A DNA stretch of 64,000 nucleotides from Gracilibacillus timonensis (GTDB lineage Bacteria; Bacillota; Bacilli; Bacillales; Amphibacillaceae): the NCBI RefSeq assembly GCF_900086715.1, contig NZ_FLKH01000012.1, positions 124,001 through 188,000 of the forward strand, given 5' to 3'. Under the pieces are notes generated by a model. It saw only the letters and a program-made list of their open reading frames with translations, did not search any database and had not been told where the DNA came from. Position numbers and translations under genes: made by a program. Positions 9,654 through 20,222 of this stretch are shown here, piece after piece; the stretch's first letter is position 1; the number at the start of each line of letters is the position of its first letter.

Positions 9654-11312
9654 ATGATGACAATAGTAGCGCTGACACCGATTTTAGCAGTATTCTTATT
9701 TCTTGTCTTACTACGTATGCCAGCGATGAAAGCGATGCCAATTAGCCTGCTGATTACAGGAGTTTTGGCATTTTTCTATTGGAAAGTCCCCTTATTACAA
9801 ATTAGTGCTTCCATAATTGAAGGGGTGTTGATTGGTATATCTGTTCTGTATATTGTATTTGGTGCGATTTTATTATTAAATACGTTACAGAAAAGCGGGG
9901 CTATTGGTACGATTCGTAACTTCTTTATGGGAGTAACTCCTGATAGGAGGGTGCAAGTTATTTTAATTGCATGGCTATTTGGTGCTTTTATCGAAGGAGC
10001 AGCGGGGTTTGGTACACCAGCGGCGATCGTGGCACCATTATTGGTAGTCTTGGGCTTCCCTCCTTTGGCTGCCGTTGTACTAGCATTAATAGCGAACAGT
10101 GTGCCGGTATCGTTCGGAGCGGTAGGAACACCGATTATTGTTGGTGTTGGACAAGGTTTGGTAGAAGGTGGCTCGCTTGCTCAAGTCGCCGCTTTATTCT
10201 TAGGAGATATTAGCATTGGAGAATATACGCGCGTGATTGCTAGTCAAGTGATGCAATTTGACCTAATCACTGGTACACTCATGCCGTTAGTATTGGTCGT
10301 GCTATTAAGCCGCTTTTTTGGCAAGGATAAATCTTGGAAAAAGGCGTTTGAATTATGGAGATTTGCTCTTTATGCTGGGTTTAGTTTTACGATTCCAGCC
10401 TTCCTGGTAGCCGTTTTTGTAGGACCGGAATTTCCATCGATCATCGCCGGTTTAGTGGGATTATTACTGGTATTGTTTGCTGTTAAAAGAGGCTGGATGA
10501 TGCCTGATGAGCCATGGCAATTTCCGCCACGCGAAGATTGGTCAAAAGAATGGCTGGGAGATTTACCAATCGCCAAGCAGGAAAAAGTAAAGGAAATGAA
10601 TTTATTAAAGGCTTGGTTACCCTACTTATTATTGGGCATATTATTAATTATCACGCGTGTAGAAGAACTGCCGGTTAAGGGCTGGCTTAATAATGTGACT
10701 GTCGGCTGGGAGAACATTCTTGGCACTTCGATTTCAGCGGTATTTGAACCCTTGTATTTACCAGGTACTGTTTTTTTAATCGTTGTTCTTATTACTATCA
10801 TTTACCACCAAGTATCATTTCGAGCATTTGGTCAGGCCTTTGCTACTTCCGGAAAAACTTTAATCGGCACAGCTATTACCTTGTTTACAGCTGTTCCTAT
10901 GGTAAGAATTTTTATCAATTCTGGATTGAATGAAGCCGGATTAGAAAGTATGCCTATTGAATTAGCGCATCAAGCGGCTGTTTTAATTGGTACAGGTTGG
11001 CCAATCATGGCACCATTTATTGGTGTGTTAGGTTCGTTTATTTCAGGGAGTGCAACATTTAGTAATATGATGTTTTCCTTATTCCAATTTTCGGTAGCGG
11101 ATAAAGCAGGAGTTGATCCAACCCAAATTGTTAGTTTACAGATCATAGGATCAAATGCAGGAAATATGATTTGTGTTGTGAATGTGGTAGCCGCTGCATC
11201 CGTGGTTGGTCTAGTTGGAAAAGAAGGGGTAATCATTCGAATGACTATGATCGCCATGTTCGTTTATGCTGGGTTAGCCGGTGTGCTTGGATACGTATTC
11301 TCTTTATGGTGA
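9654..11312 (+). CDS. L-lactate permease (LldP/LctP family)
   Basis: 552 residues with about 13-14 membrane helices. Carries LctP-family blocks: [22 protein letters not shown], then [14 protein letters not shown], and near the C-terminus [15 protein letters not shown] and [21 protein letters not shown]. Imports L-lactate (and possibly glycolate) with protons across the cytoplasmic membrane. The double ATG at 9654/9657 follows AAGTGGGGAT. No lutABC or lactate dehydrogenase gene is adjacent, so it is transcribed alone in this window. Confidence 0.9.
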   Translation: MMTIVALTPILAVFLFLVLLRMPAMKAMPISLLITGVLAFFYWKVPLLQISASIIEGVLIGISVLYIVFGAILLLNTLQKSGAIGTIRNFFMGVTPDRRVQVILIAWLFGAFIEGAAGFGTPAAIVAPLLVVLGFPPLAAVVLALIANSVPVSFGAVGTPIIVGVGQGLVEGGSLAQVAALFLGDISIGEYTRVIASQVMQFDLITGTLMPLVLVVLLSRFFGKDKSWKKAFELWRFALYAGFSFTIPAFLVAVFVGPEFPSIIAGLVGLLLVLFAVKRGWMMPDEPWQFPPREDWSKEWLGDLPIAKQEKVKEMNLLKAWLPYLLLGILLIITRVEELPVKGWLNNVTVGWENILGTSISAVFEPLYLPGTVFLIVVLITIIYHQVSFRAFGQAFATSGKTLIGTAITLFTAVPMVRIFINSGLNEAGLESMPIELAHQAAVLIGTGWPIMAPFIGVLGSFISGSATFSNMMFSLFQFSVADKAGVDPTQIVSLQIIGSNAGNMICVVNVVAAASVVGLVGKEGVIIRMTMIAMFVYAGLAGVLGYVFSLW

Positions 11313-12020
11313 GTCGACTCTTGTTCATCTATGCTTGACAAGTGCTTTAACCCTTGGTGGAACGAGTTCTGTCTGTGCGGAAATCGCTTGCGTCTGCCTT
11401 GAATTTTTGTTTCGTATTATTTCTAATATTTCGAATATTATATTTTTTCTTTGGCATGTTATTCTACCTCCCTTATATTGTTACCTGCATTAATAAGGTG
11501 CCCAATTTTTCAGTGGTTATGTAGAGCAAAAAGGAGGAGTACTCCAAATGTTGTTTTGTGAGATCAGCCATTAATACACCCACACACCTAGAAAATTATC
11601 CCGATCATACAGAAGTTGGACGGTAAACTGCGATTCAGTCAGCAGTTCGTATGTTTTTATAAGATAAAAGACTGGATATATTTATTCTGTTTTTGTGCTC
11701 GTTTATTTCATTGAGTTCTTTTTCACGTCTATAACTTTTCTGCAATAATGTGTAACAAGCATAAGGATGATACTATAACATAAAAAATCGATTAACTAGT
11801 AACACTCAATTTAGTGATTTCACAAGATTTCAAGATTATTTTACCACTCATTTACTACTGTGGAATGAACTTTAATGTGAAAAAAATCACCAAACAGATC
11901 AGCTGCTTTTCTAAAAATACAACGGAGCCGATTCTTCAAATACTTAAGCATTTCTGTTCATGCCACTTTAAATCATAACATAATGATGAGGGTTCACGTA
12001 TTTAGATTTCTTTACAAACG
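11313..12020. other. Gene-free interval after the lactate permease
   Basis: About 700 bp without a supportable gene or a clear terminator. It is AT-rich with scattered stops in all frames. A good AAGGAGGAG near 11531 precedes only an eight-codon frame. It may hold decayed coding sequence, but I recognise nothing. Confidence 0.5.
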
Positions 12021-12021
12021 A

Positions 12022-12080
12022 TTGACTTATATATCGCATCTCGATATAATAAAAGAAATATATGTATCGAGGTGCGATAT
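12022..12080 (+). promoter_or_regulatory. Sigma-A promoter embedded in a large dyad (probable PadR operator)
   Basis: TTGACT (12022-12027), a 17-bp spacer and TATAAT (12045-12050) make a strong promoter. A 16-bp inverted repeat with 15 matches overlaps it: ATATCGCATCTCGATA (12031-12046) and TATCGAGGTGCGATAT (12065-12080). The left arm covers the spacer and the start of the -10 box, the right arm covers the transcript start and the ribosome binding site of padR. This geometry fits autorepression. Confidence 0.75.
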
Positions 12081-12084
12081 AGTG

Positions 12085-12402
12085 ATGAATTCAAAAATTA
12101 AAAAGATATATGTTCCAATGACCGAAACAGCCTTTTATATTTTATTATCCCTGCAGTCTTCTCGATATGGTTATCTTATTATGCAGCATGTTGAGGAATT
12201 AACAAATGGTCGTATCAAACTTGGAGCAGGGACTTTATATGGTAGTTTAGCGAAAATGCAGAAGGATGGACTGATTGAGATTGTAAGGATAGAAGATAAG
12301 CGAAAGATTTATCAAGTAACGGACCTTGGTAATCAGCTGTTGCGTATCGAAAAAGAAAGAATTATAGAACTATACAAAAATACAGAAAGGATTGAGGACT
12401 GA
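12085..12402 (+). CDS. PadR-family transcriptional regulator
   Basis: 105 residues, the normal size of short (subfamily 2) PadR proteins. Residues about 8-80 form the winged HTH with the family signature ILLSLQSSRYGYLIMQHV, then LGAGTLYGSLAKMQKDGLI, and a C-terminal dimerisation helix. The reading frame is open further upstream, but the promoter lies inside that extension, so the start is the ATG at 12085 (or the GTG just before it) with GAGGTG upstream. It overlaps the next gene by one base (TGATG). PadR/DUF2812 pairs are common in Firmicutes and usually autoregulated. Confidence 0.9.
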   Translation: MNSKIKKIYVPMTETAFYILLSLQSSRYGYLIMQHVEELTNGRIKLGAGTLYGSLAKMQKDGLIEIVRIEDKRKIYQVTDLGNQLLRIEKERIIELYKNTERIED

Positions 12403-12941
12403 TGGAGAAGAAGGTGTTCAAATTTTTCACCGTGGATAATTTTGAAAAGGAGGAAGCATATTTAAGGAAGATGGCACAGAAAGGCTGGCATTTTAAACGT
12501 TATCAAGGATTTAGATACTACTTTGAAAAAGGTGAGCCACAAGACGTGTATTACCGTATCGACTGTCACAGTCCAGGTGATGGAGACAGAGATGATTATA
12601 TACAGTTTTTTGAAGATAGTGGCTGGTCACCAGTTTTTTTCTATCCTATATTTGACGTAGAATGGACTTATTTTCGCAAAAGCAGCAACCATTCTGGAAT
12701 TACAGAAATATATACAGATTCTACATCAAAAATCAGTCTGTTTCGTAAAATAAGAAAAAGATGGAGCTTTTTGGGAATATTTATTTTCACTTGTATGATT
12801 ATACTTTCGCTTCTAAGTGGTATAACGCTTGAAAGACCCTTTCTATTATTATTTCTTGCAATTGTAGTAGGAAGCTTTATTCTCTTATATAGCAAAATGA
12901 TATTTAATTTTACGAGAAAAATTCAAAAGCTACAACAATAA
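12402..12941 (+). CDS. DUF2812 membrane protein
   Basis: 179 residues. The N-terminal 100 residues match the DUF2812 pattern (FFTVDNFEKEEAYLRKMAQ, GWHFKRYQGFRYYFEKGEP, YYRIDCH). Two membrane helices follow (about residues 122-142 and 148-166). Its start overlaps the padR stop. DUF2812 proteins almost always follow a PadR regulator; the biochemical role is not known, but a membrane stress sensor or antirepressor has been a common guess. Nothing here allows a more exact function. Confidence 0.82.
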   Translation: MEKKVFKFFTVDNFEKEEAYLRKMAQKGWHFKRYQGFRYYFEKGEPQDVYYRIDCHSPGDGDRDDYIQFFEDSGWSPVFFYPIFDVEWTYFRKSSNHSGITEIYTDSTSKISLFRKIRKRWSFLGIFIFTCMIILSLLSGITLERPFLLLFLAIVVGSFILLYSKMIFNFTRKIQKLQQ

Positions 12942-13412
12942 TTTTCTGTTATCTTTTTCTTATGACAGGTGGAACGATTTTTGCATGGATTAACCGTTGT
13001 GATATCTGCTATGCTTCCCATATCAAAGGCGATGCATGTCTTGCAGTACCTAGAACTCTTTATGCTTTTCGTGATAACCATTATTGAGTCATTTTCTAGC
13101 GGAGCATATTCCCGCAGCGCTTGTTTCGCACAGATAAAACGATCAAACTCACTACTCAGGAAAGGGCTCTACTTAACATAATCCGTCTTATCGATAGTCA
13201 GTATCCACATTAGCAGTAAAGGACCAGGCGAAAATTGCTTGGTTTTTTAACAAAAAATAAGACTTTGAAGTTTCGTTCAAATAAAGTAGGGGAATATAAA
13301 AAATAGGTATTTCGCGATCCTATGATGGATAGTCATTCTCCTTATTTTATCATGGAAAAATTCCAATTCTGGAAAAATAATTTTCAAAAATGGAATTTAA
13401 TACTGTTTTTGC
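12942..13412. other. Gene-free interval between the padR pair and the glycogen leader
   Basis: No supportable gene. A 70-codon plus-strand frame at 12969-13181 has no family resemblance. The 24-bp stretch 13169-13192 recurs, with two changes, at 28349-28372. A terminator-like hairpin lies at 13223-13248. Confidence 0.5.
13223..13248 (+). terminator. Terminator-like hairpin downstream of the padR/DUF2812 operon
   Basis: ACCAGGC (13223-13229) pairs with GCTTGGT (13237-13243), one G-U pair, 7-nt loop, followed by TTTTTT. It lies 280 bp after the DUF2812 stop. Confidence 0.6.
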
Positions 13413-13441
13413 TTGACATAGACAGCTTTTTCCTTTAAGAT
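13413..13441 (+). promoter_or_regulatory. Candidate promoter of the glycogen operon
   Basis: TTGACA (13413-13418), 17-bp spacer, TAAGAT (13436-13441). A better -10 (TATAAT, 13447-13452) lies nearby but at a wrong distance. If used, the mRNA has a leader of about 620 nt before pgcA. Confidence 0.45.
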
Positions 13442-13812
13442 TTGAGTATAATATTACATTAGTATTTCATTTTTATTACATGAATGTGTCACTTTGTGTA
13501 AGGTTAATGTTATACAATGTATGTATCAGTGGCAATACGAAGCAATTGCCCTTGATACCAATAAGGTTATAATAGGAATACCTGTCTTTTCTAACACATT
13601 AGCCATAACTTAGCGACTGTTAAGTCATATCAGGCTACCAAGTCTTACCTTCCAAAATTATGTCGTACTCTCTTAAATTCTGCAACGTGTACAATCGATT
13701 TCGTTTCTTTCTTTTGTTTCAAATGATTGCCAGATCTATAAGTGGTGAGTACATTGAAATCTGTAAATGTAGAGTCAAAGGAAGATTGAAATCACATTAG
13801 CATAAGTTTAAA

Positions 13813-13826
13813 TGTATGCGCTTTCC
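13813..13826 (+). promoter_or_regulatory. cre-like site in the glycogen leader
   Basis: TGTATGCGCTTTCC matches 12 of 14 positions of the CcpA consensus TGTAARCGYTWNCA. It sits just upstream of the 13853 hairpin. The final A and one half-site base are missing, so this is tentative. Confidence 0.3.
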
Positions 13827-13852
13827 GTTTTGCTGATATAGCCTTTTGACAG

Positions 13853-13897
13853 AACTATACTACTCTTAGCAATCTAAACAAGAGTTGTATAGTTTTA
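13853..13897 (+). terminator. Terminator-like or attenuator hairpin upstream of pgcA
   Basis: A 15-bp inverted repeat with one mismatch, AACTATACTACTCTT (13853-13867) and AAGAGTTGTATAGTT (13880-13894), followed by a weak T-rich tail. It lies 175 bp before pgcA and could end a leader RNA. Confidence 0.5.
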
Positions 13898-14071
13898 TTT
13901 AAAATAGGGGTGTATAAATTGTCATTTTGGTAAACAAGATCACATTAGTGAGGCAACTATTATATTACCCAAGCCATCTGGCGTTATATATCAGCGAATG
14001 CATAGTGGGGGGAGATGGGATTTTCCTATTTAGTAAAAGCTTGAGAACTTATAACGGAGGGAGTGCTGTCG

Positions 14072-15805
14072 ATGGGCTATCAAGAAACATATGAACAATG
14101 GAAAGAGGAAAAGGATTTAGACCTGTTATTAAGACAACAACTAGACATGCTTGCCGAAGATCAGGAACAACTAGAGGATGCTTTTGCGGTACCATTAGAA
14201 TTTGGTACGGCTGGCATGAGAGGGCTTATAGGCCCTGGTATTAATCGAATGAATATGTATACTGTAAGACAAGCTACAGAAGGATTAGCACGTTTTATCG
14301 AAGCGCAATCAAACACAGCTAAATCAAAAGGAGTAGTGATCGCTTACGATTGTCGCCACATGTCACAGGAATTTGCACTAGAGGCTGCAAAAACCTTGGC
14401 AGCACATGACATTGTCACTTATGTGTTCGAGGATTTACGACCAACACCGGAACTTTCCTTCGCGGTAAGACATTTAGGGACTGTTGCGGGCATTATGATA
14501 ACCGCTTCACACAATCCGGCTGCATACAATGGTTACAAGGTTTATGGTGAGGCTGGCGGTCAAATGCCCCCGGATGAAGCCGATAGGTTAACGGAGTTTG
14601 TGCGCGCTGTAGAAAATCCACTGCAAATTGCTGTCCTGTCCGAACAAGAGGCTAAGGAAAAAGGATTATTAACCATCATTGGTGCGGAAATAGACCGTAT
14701 CTATTTGGAAAATGTGAAAACAGTAACGGTTGACCCAGCACTTACTAAACAGGCTGGGAAAGATTTGAAACTGGTTTTTTCGCCATTGCATGGAACAGGC
14801 AAAATGCTTGGAGAAAAAGCATTAAGGCAAGCTGGTTTTGAAGGTTTTTCTTTGGTGCCTGAGCAAGCGGTTGCCGACCCTAATTTTTCTACCGTGAAGT
14901 CGCCTAATCCAGAAGAACATTCTGCTTTTGAATATGCGATTAAATTGGGCAAGGAACAACAGGCGGAGCTGCTTGTTGCGACAGATCCTGACGCCGATCG
15001 TCTTGGTGTCGCCGTCAGAATGCTCAATCAGGAGTACGAGGTGTTATCAGGCAATCAAATCGGCGCATTGATGGCAGAATATATCTTAAGGACACGCCAA
15101 CAGGCAGGGACGTTACCGAAAAATGCGACGATTTTGAAATCGATTGTTTCTAGTGAACTCGCGACAGCTATTGCGGAAAAGTATGATACGAGGTGCGTTA
15201 GCGTACTAACAGGGTTTAAATTTATTGCTGAAAAAATGGAACAATATGAAATAGATCAATCACAAACCTTCATGTTCGGTTTTGAAGAGAGTTACGGCTA
15301 TTTAGTGAAACCGTTTGTTCGTGATAAGGACGCGATTCAAGCGCTAGTTATGATTGCAGAAGTAGCAGCATATCATAAAAAACAAGGAAAAACACTTTAT
15401 GACGCTTTGCAGTCAATTTTTGAAACATTCGGATATTATAGTGAAAAAACCATATCGGTGACCATGCCAGGGGTTAAAGGTTCAGCAAAGATTGCAGCCC
15501 TTATGAAGCAATTGCGCAAAGATCCACCAAGGGAGTTTGGTGGAGAACTAGTGATACAAGTGGAAGATTATCAGCATTTGATCAAAACCTTTTTAGATGG
15601 AAACTCAGAAGATATCAATGCACCTGTCTCCAATGTATTAAAGTACACGTTATCTGATCATAGCTGGGTCGCCATACGGCCTTCAGGAACAGAGCCTAAG
15701 GTCAAATTTTACATCGCCGCGGTAGCGATTGATGCGGAGGAGGTTGAAGAAAAGATTACTAAATATGAATCTACTATTTCCAAACTAATAGAATCAATCG
15801 AGTAG
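14072..15805 (+). CDS. pgcA: Alpha-phosphoglucomutase
   Basis: Interconverts glucose-1-phosphate and glucose-6-phosphate, feeding GlgC and clearing the product of GlgP. 577 residues, typical of Bacillus PgcA. The active serine lies in GIMITASHNPAAYNGYK (about residue 145). The Mg-binding loop is DPDADRLG, the sugar-binding loop is GFEESYGY, and the phosphate-binding loop is RPSGTEPKVKFY. The start is ATG 14072, 10 nt after CGGAGGG; the GTG at 14063 is too close to that site. First gene of the glycogen operon, with a 110-bp gap before glgB. Confidence 0.92.
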   Translation: MGYQETYEQWKEEKDLDLLLRQQLDMLAEDQEQLEDAFAVPLEFGTAGMRGLIGPGINRMNMYTVRQATEGLARFIEAQSNTAKSKGVVIAYDCRHMSQEFALEAAKTLAAHDIVTYVFEDLRPTPELSFAVRHLGTVAGIMITASHNPAAYNGYKVYGEAGGQMPPDEADRLTEFVRAVENPLQIAVLSEQEAKEKGLLTIIGAEIDRIYLENVKTVTVDPALTKQAGKDLKLVFSPLHGTGKMLGEKALRQAGFEGFSLVPEQAVADPNFSTVKSPNPEEHSAFEYAIKLGKEQQAELLVATDPDADRLGVAVRMLNQEYEVLSGNQIGALMAEYILRTRQQAGTLPKNATILKSIVSSELATAIAEKYDTRCVSVLTGFKFIAEKMEQYEIDQSQTFMFGFEESYGYLVKPFVRDKDAIQALVMIAEVAAYHKKQGKTLYDALQSIFETFGYYSEKTISVTMPGVKGSAKIAALMKQLRKDPPREFGGELVIQVEDYQHLIKTFLDGNSEDINAPVSNVLKYTLSDHSWVAIRPSGTEPKVKFYIAAVAIDAEEVEEKITKYESTISKLIESIE

Positions 15806-15915
15806 TCTTCCTGCTCTTGACAAAACGGAGCAATGTCAAAGAAGTTGTAGAAAATGCTACTAGCCTCCTGATGGATCTCAGGTGAAAACTAAAACGTTTA
15901 TGATGGGGTGGCAAT

Positions 15916-17832
15916 ATGCAAAGAAACGAACAAACTCGTGAAGCATTAGAAAGATTTCAATCTGGTGAGAACTTCTATAGTCACCATCTATTTGGTTATC
16001 ATCATGACGTGCAGGATGAGCAAACAGGATTTATATTTAGGGTGTGGGCACCTCATGCTCAACAAGTATGGCTGGTAGGAACATTTAATGATTGGAACGA
16101 TTCCTTACCAATGGAGAAAAATGAAGAATACGGCTGTTGGGAAATATTTACGACCATAGCGAAAGAACAAGATTTATATAAATACAAAATCCGTCAAGCA
16201 GATGGCAGAGAAATTCTCAAGATCGATCCCTTTGCCATAGCTTTTGAGGAGAGACCAGGCAGTGCAAGTGTTATTCGTGCCATTCCCGAACGAAAATGGA
16301 AGGATGGTCTATGGTTCGTCCGGAAAAAACGCTCCAATTTTTTCAAACGTCCGATCAATATTTATGAAGTTCATGCTAGCTCATGGAGACATCATGAGGA
16401 TGGTACGCCGTATACCTTTCAACAATTGACGGAAGAACTAATTCCTTATGTAAAAGAAATGGGCTATACCCATATCGAATTTATGCCGCTCATGGAGCAC
16501 CCGCTTGGCGCCTCATGGGGATATCAACTAGTTGGTTATTTTGCCTTAAGTTCCTATTATGGTACCCCTGAAGAGTTTCAAGCATTCGTTGAATCTTGTC
16601 ATATCCAGAATATTGGCGTATTAGTCGATTGGGTTCCAGGCCATTTCTGCGTAAACGAGGAAACGTTACCTCGTTATGATGGAACTCCGCAGTTTGAGTA
16701 TCAAGATCTACAACGAGCCCAGAATATTCGCTGGGGTTCGGTAAATTTTGATTTAGGTAAACCACAAGTACAAAGCTTTCTGATATCCAGTGCCATATTC
16801 TGGTTGGAATTTTACCACCTTGATGGAATTAGGGTGGACGCTGTATCTAATATGCTGTATCTGGATTATGATGAGGGATCATGGCAACCAAATCATGAAG
16901 GTGGCAATCGTAACTTGGAAGGATACTACTTCTTGCAAAAGTTGAACGCCGTCATTAAATTGGCACATCCAGAAGCCATGATGATCGCTGAAGAGAGCTC
17001 ATCAGATACGAAGATTACTGGATTGATCGAAACGGGAGCACTAGGTTTTGATTACAAATGGAATATGGGCTGGATGAATGACGTATTGCGTTTCTATCAA
17101 ATGGACCCTCTTTTTCGCAAGGATCACATTTCCTTAATGACCTTTTCTTTTATGTACATGATGGATGAGAATTATATTCTGCCTTTATCACATGATGAAG
17201 TGGTACATGGAAAAAAGAGCTTAATGCACAAAATGTGGGGAGATCGTTATAAACAATTTGCTCAGCTTCGTAATCTATACACCTATTTACTGACACATCC
17301 CGGAAAGAAACTATTGTTTATGGGCAGTGAATGGGGGCAATTTTTGGAATGGAAGTATGATGAAGGGTTAGAATGGCGTGATTTGCAAGACGATTTGAAT
17401 CATAAAATGCAGCACTTCACTCGTCATATCAATCATTTATATAAAGCAGAATCAGCATTATGGGAATTAGAAGAGACCCAAGATACATTAACCATCATTG
17501 ATGCCGATAATCGAAATGAAACGGTATTGAGTTTTATCCGCCAAGGGAAAAAGAAGAAGGATTTCCTGATTGTTATCTTCAATATGACCCCGATAGAACG
17601 TAAAGACTTCCCGATCGGTGTGCCTTATCCGGGAGTATACGAAGAAATTCTCAATACAGAAAAAGAAGAATTTGGCGGTACATGGGTGAGAAACAATGAA
17701 GATTGTCAAAGTGTACAAGAACCATTCAAAGCATTTGACCAGCAGATTCGAACCATCGTTCCGGCACTAGGAGCACTCCTGTTACGACCGAAAAAAATCC
17801 AAATGAAAAAAAAGCAAAAACCCGGTAAATAA
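15916..17832 (+). CDS. glgB: 1,4-alpha-glucan branching enzyme
   Basis: Introduces alpha-1,6 branches into glycogen. 638 residues: an N-terminal CBM48 domain (about 25-120, with [20 protein letters not shown]), a GH13_9 barrel and a C-terminal beta domain. Catalytic residues visible: nucleophile Asp308 ([10 protein letters not shown]), acid/base Glu359 (IAEESS) and transition-state Asp427 ([14 protein letters not shown]). The substrate loops [17 protein letters not shown] and [11 protein letters not shown] are conserved. The start follows GGGGTGGC. The basic Lys-rich C-terminus is unremarkable. Confidence 0.95.
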   Translation: MQRNEQTREALERFQSGENFYSHHLFGYHHDVQDEQTGFIFRVWAPHAQQVWLVGTFNDWNDSLPMEKNEEYGCWEIFTTIAKEQDLYKYKIRQADGREILKIDPFAIAFEERPGSASVIRAIPERKWKDGLWFVRKKRSNFFKRPINIYEVHASSWRHHEDGTPYTFQQLTEELIPYVKEMGYTHIEFMPLMEHPLGASWGYQLVGYFALSSYYGTPEEFQAFVESCHIQNIGVLVDWVPGHFCVNEETLPRYDGTPQFEYQDLQRAQNIRWGSVNFDLGKPQVQSFLISSAIFWLEFYHLDGIRVDAVSNMLYLDYDEGSWQPNHEGGNRNLEGYYFLQKLNAVIKLAHPEAMMIAEESSSDTKITGLIETGALGFDYKWNMGWMNDVLRFYQMDPLFRKDHISLMTFSFMYMMDENYILPLSHDEVVHGKKSLMHKMWGDRYKQFAQLRNLYTYLLTHPGKKLLFMGSEWGQFLEWKYDEGLEWRDLQDDLNHKMQHFTRHINHLYKAESALWELEETQDTLTIIDADNRNETVLSFIRQGKKKKDFLIVIFNMTPIERKDFPIGVPYPGVYEEILNTEKEEFGGTWVRNNEDCQSVQEPFKAFDQQIRTIVPALGALLLRPKKIQMKKKQKPGK

Positions 17833-17869
17833 TTGTTCCCACCCAGCATACACTTTAAAGTTGGCAAGA

Positions 17870-17939
17870 TGAAAGAATCCATAGATATTAAGCCACAGAA
17901 GGGAGGCAGGTGGAAGAATTCTTTCACCGTAGATTATGA
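17870..17939 (+). promoter_or_regulatory. Structured ribosome binding region of glgC
   Basis: The only good Shine-Dalgarno, GGGAGG at 17901-17906, is 29 nt from the glgC ATG, too far for normal use. Between them a 7-bp stem, GTGGAAG (17910-17916) and CTTTCAC (17921-17927) around AATT, would loop out the excess and leave about 11 nt. TGAAAGAAT at 17870-17878 can pair instead with ATTCTTTCA at 17918-17926, breaking that hairpin. A nine-residue frame starting at GTG 17910 ends in a TGA overlapping the glgC ATG. Confidence 0.45.
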
Positions 17940-19078
17940 AAAACGGGATGCTTGCAATGATTCTTGCTGGGGGTAAAGGTACCCGCCTAGGCAAACTGAC
18001 ACAGAAAAATGCGAAACCAGCAGTTCCTTTTGGAGGACGTTACCGTATTATTGATTTTACGTTAAGTAATTGTGCCAATGCCGGTATTAAAAATGTTGGG
18101 GTCGTTACACAATATCAGCCATTAGGGTTAAACAAACATATTGGGAATGGGGCCAGTTGGGGTTTGGATGGTATTAATTCCAGTGTCACCATTTTACAGC
18201 CGTTTTCCAGTTCAGAGGGAGGGAAATGGTTTGATGGTACAGCTCATGCCATTTACCAAAATATGTCCTATATCGATGAAATGGATCCGGAATATATCTT
18301 AGTGTTGTCAGGTGATCATATTTATAAGATGGACTATGAAGAGATGTTAGAAACGCATAAAAAGAATCATGCCTCATTAACGGTAGCCGTGCTTGAGGTT
18401 CCCATTAAGGAAGCTTCGCGCTTCGGGATTATGAATACAGATGAAAATGACCGCATTATAGAGTTTCAGGAAAAACCGCAAGAACCCAAGAATAATCTCG
18501 CCTCCATGGGGATCTATATCTTTGACTGGCAACAACTACGTAGTGTATTGCTGAACAGTTATTCGAAGGACGATCAAATGCTTGATTTTGGTAAACATGT
18601 GATTCCTGCCTACTTAGAGAGTGGTGAGAATGTGTTTGTCTATCGCTTTGATGGATATTGGAAGGATGTTGGAACGATTGATTCGTTGTGGGAAGCGAAT
18701 ATGGAATTTATTGATCCTGCGATGAATTTGGATATTCGAGATAAAAACTGGCGCGTATATTCTAAAAATACGATATCACCGCCTCATTTTTTAACGGATA
18801 CAGCATCTGTGAAGGAATCATTGATTGTTGATGGCTGTTATGTGGCAGGGCGAATTGAACGGAGTATCTTATCCAACGATGTTCAAGTAAAAGAAGGTTC
18901 CACGATTAGGGAAAGCTTCATTATGCCAGGGGCGTCTATTGGCAAGAATGTGACGATCAATCGGGCAATTATTGGTGAATATGCCGTAGTAGGGGATAAT
19001 ACAGTGATTGATGGCAGTGAAGAAATTGGTGTAGTTGGCGATTCTGAAGTGATTGGAGTGACGATCGATGAGGACTAA
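17936..19078 (+). CDS. glgC: Glucose-1-phosphate adenylyltransferase, catalytic subunit
   Basis: Makes ADP-glucose from ATP and glucose-1-phosphate, the committed step of glycogen synthesis. 380 residues. The N-terminal nucleotidyltransferase signature [19 protein letters not shown] is intact, as are [13 protein letters not shown], the glucose-phosphate region [13 protein letters not shown] and the [14 protein letters not shown] block. A left-handed beta-helix fills the C-terminal 90 residues. The N-terminus [15 protein letters not shown] matches GlgC of Bacillus, which fixes the start despite the distant ribosome binding site. It overlaps glgD by 11 bases. Confidence 0.95.
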   Translation: MKNGMLAMILAGGKGTRLGKLTQKNAKPAVPFGGRYRIIDFTLSNCANAGIKNVGVVTQYQPLGLNKHIGNGASWGLDGINSSVTILQPFSSSEGGKWFDGTAHAIYQNMSYIDEMDPEYILVLSGDHIYKMDYEEMLETHKKNHASLTVAVLEVPIKEASRFGIMNTDENDRIIEFQEKPQEPKNNLASMGIYIFDWQQLRSVLLNSYSKDDQMLDFGKHVIPAYLESGENVFVYRFDGYWKDVGTIDSLWEANMEFIDPAMNLDIRDKNWRVYSKNTISPPHFLTDTASVKESLIVDGCYVAGRIERSILSNDVQVKEGSTIRESFIMPGASIGKNVTINRAIIGEYAVVGDNTVIDGSEEIGVVGDSEVIGVTIDED

Positions 19079-20222
19079 CAAAATGTGTGCTGTGTTAGGG
19101 AATATTCAACGTTACAACGCCTTATTACCATTAACGAATGAACGACCGCTTGCTACTCTACCAGTAGCTTGTAAATATAGAATGCTTGATTTTCCTTTAT
19201 CCAGTATTGTGAACGCCAATGTGAATACGGTATTTATGATCTTTAATGAAGGAGAGACGCAATCCGTTTTTGATCATATTGGTGGGGGAAAGGAATGGAA
19301 TTTAGATGGTATCCATAATCGTTTCTTTATCCATCTCTATCAGGATTTCTTGAAATTAAAGGCACAAAACTTAGAATATTATAATGAATTAATTGGTTAT
19401 TTAGAGAAATCAAAATCCGAGTATACGGTGTATATGAGCAGTAAGATGCTGTGTAGTATTGACCTGCGCGCCGTCCTTAACATCCATCAAGCTAATCAGA
19501 ATGAAATGACGGTAGTCTATAAGAAAGTGCAGCCTGATAACGTCTGTGCCACCGATGCCGTGCTGACGATTGAAGAGAACGGAAAGATATCCGAAGTATT
19601 CTCTGCCAAGGAAAAAGGGGACACTGAGGATCAAATGAATCTATGTATGGATATTTATATTGTGCAAACAGATTGGTTAATCAATGAGCTGAAAGCCGGT
19701 CAACGAGAGGGAGCTACCGTGGACTTACAGGACTTTTTACGTAAGAAGATCCATACCGTCAAAAGCTCTATTTATGAATACACCGGTTATTTGAGTAATA
19801 TATTTGATATTCCGTCGTATTACAAGGCTTCCATGGATATGTTGAATTCCAAACGATTTAACTCCCTTATGTATTCAAGCCAAAAGATTTATACCAAATT
19901 AAAGAATGAAGTTCCAACTTATTATTCGGAAACATCAGAGGTGAATAACAGCCAATTTGCGACAGGAAGCATTGTCGAAGGAAAGGTGGAAGACTCGGTC
20001 GTATCCAGAGGTGCTATTATTGAGAAGGATACAGAAGTACTCCACTCCATCATCATGCCAAGTGCCGAAATTCGTTCGGGTGCCTCCATTCAATTTGCGA
20101 TATTAGATAAGAACGTCGTAGTAGACGCAGGTGTTAAGATTGCCGGGACAAAAGAAGAACCCGTGGTCATACCAAAGGGTACACATGTGACTAACCATAT
20201 CTTGGAGGGACAAACGCAATGA
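19068..20222 (+). CDS. glgD: Glucose-1-phosphate adenylyltransferase-like subunit GlgD
   Basis: 384-residue GlgC paralogue. The N-terminal nucleotide-binding loop is degenerate ([27 protein letters not shown] in place of GGxGxRL), as expected for the Bacillus GlgD subunit. That subunit does little catalysis itself but raises the activity of GlgC in a heterotetramer. The fold is otherwise kept: [18 protein letters not shown], and a C-terminal beta-helix (about 280-384). The start at 19068 overlaps the end of glgC; an internal ATG at 19083 is possible. Four-base overlap with glgA. Confidence 0.93.
   Translation: MRTNKMCAVLGNIQRYNALLPLTNERPLATLPVACKYRMLDFPLSSIVNANVNTVFMIFNEGETQSVFDHIGGGKEWNLDGIHNRFFIHLYQDFLKLKAQNLEYYNELIGYLEKSKSEYTVYMSSKMLCSIDLRAVLNIHQANQNEMTVVYKKVQPDNVCATDAVLTIEENGKISEVFSAKEKGDTEDQMNLCMDIYIVQTDWLINELKAGQREGATVDLQDFLRKKIHTVKSSIYEYTGYLSNIFDIPSYYKASMDMLNSKRFNSLMYSSQKIYTKLKNEVPTYYSETSEVNNSQFATGSIVEGKVEDSVVSRGAIIEKDTEVLHSIIMPSAEIRSGASIQFAILDKNVVVDAGVKIAGTKEEPVVIPKGTHVTNHILEGQTQ

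Noticed and set aside
12969-13181. 70-codon frame after the DUF2812 gene
   Set aside because: No family resemblance, and it ends in a sequence that recurs in another intergenic region.
13413-14071. Known riboswitch in the glycogen leader
   Set aside because: I could not match any conserved riboswitch core by eye; only hairpins are visible.
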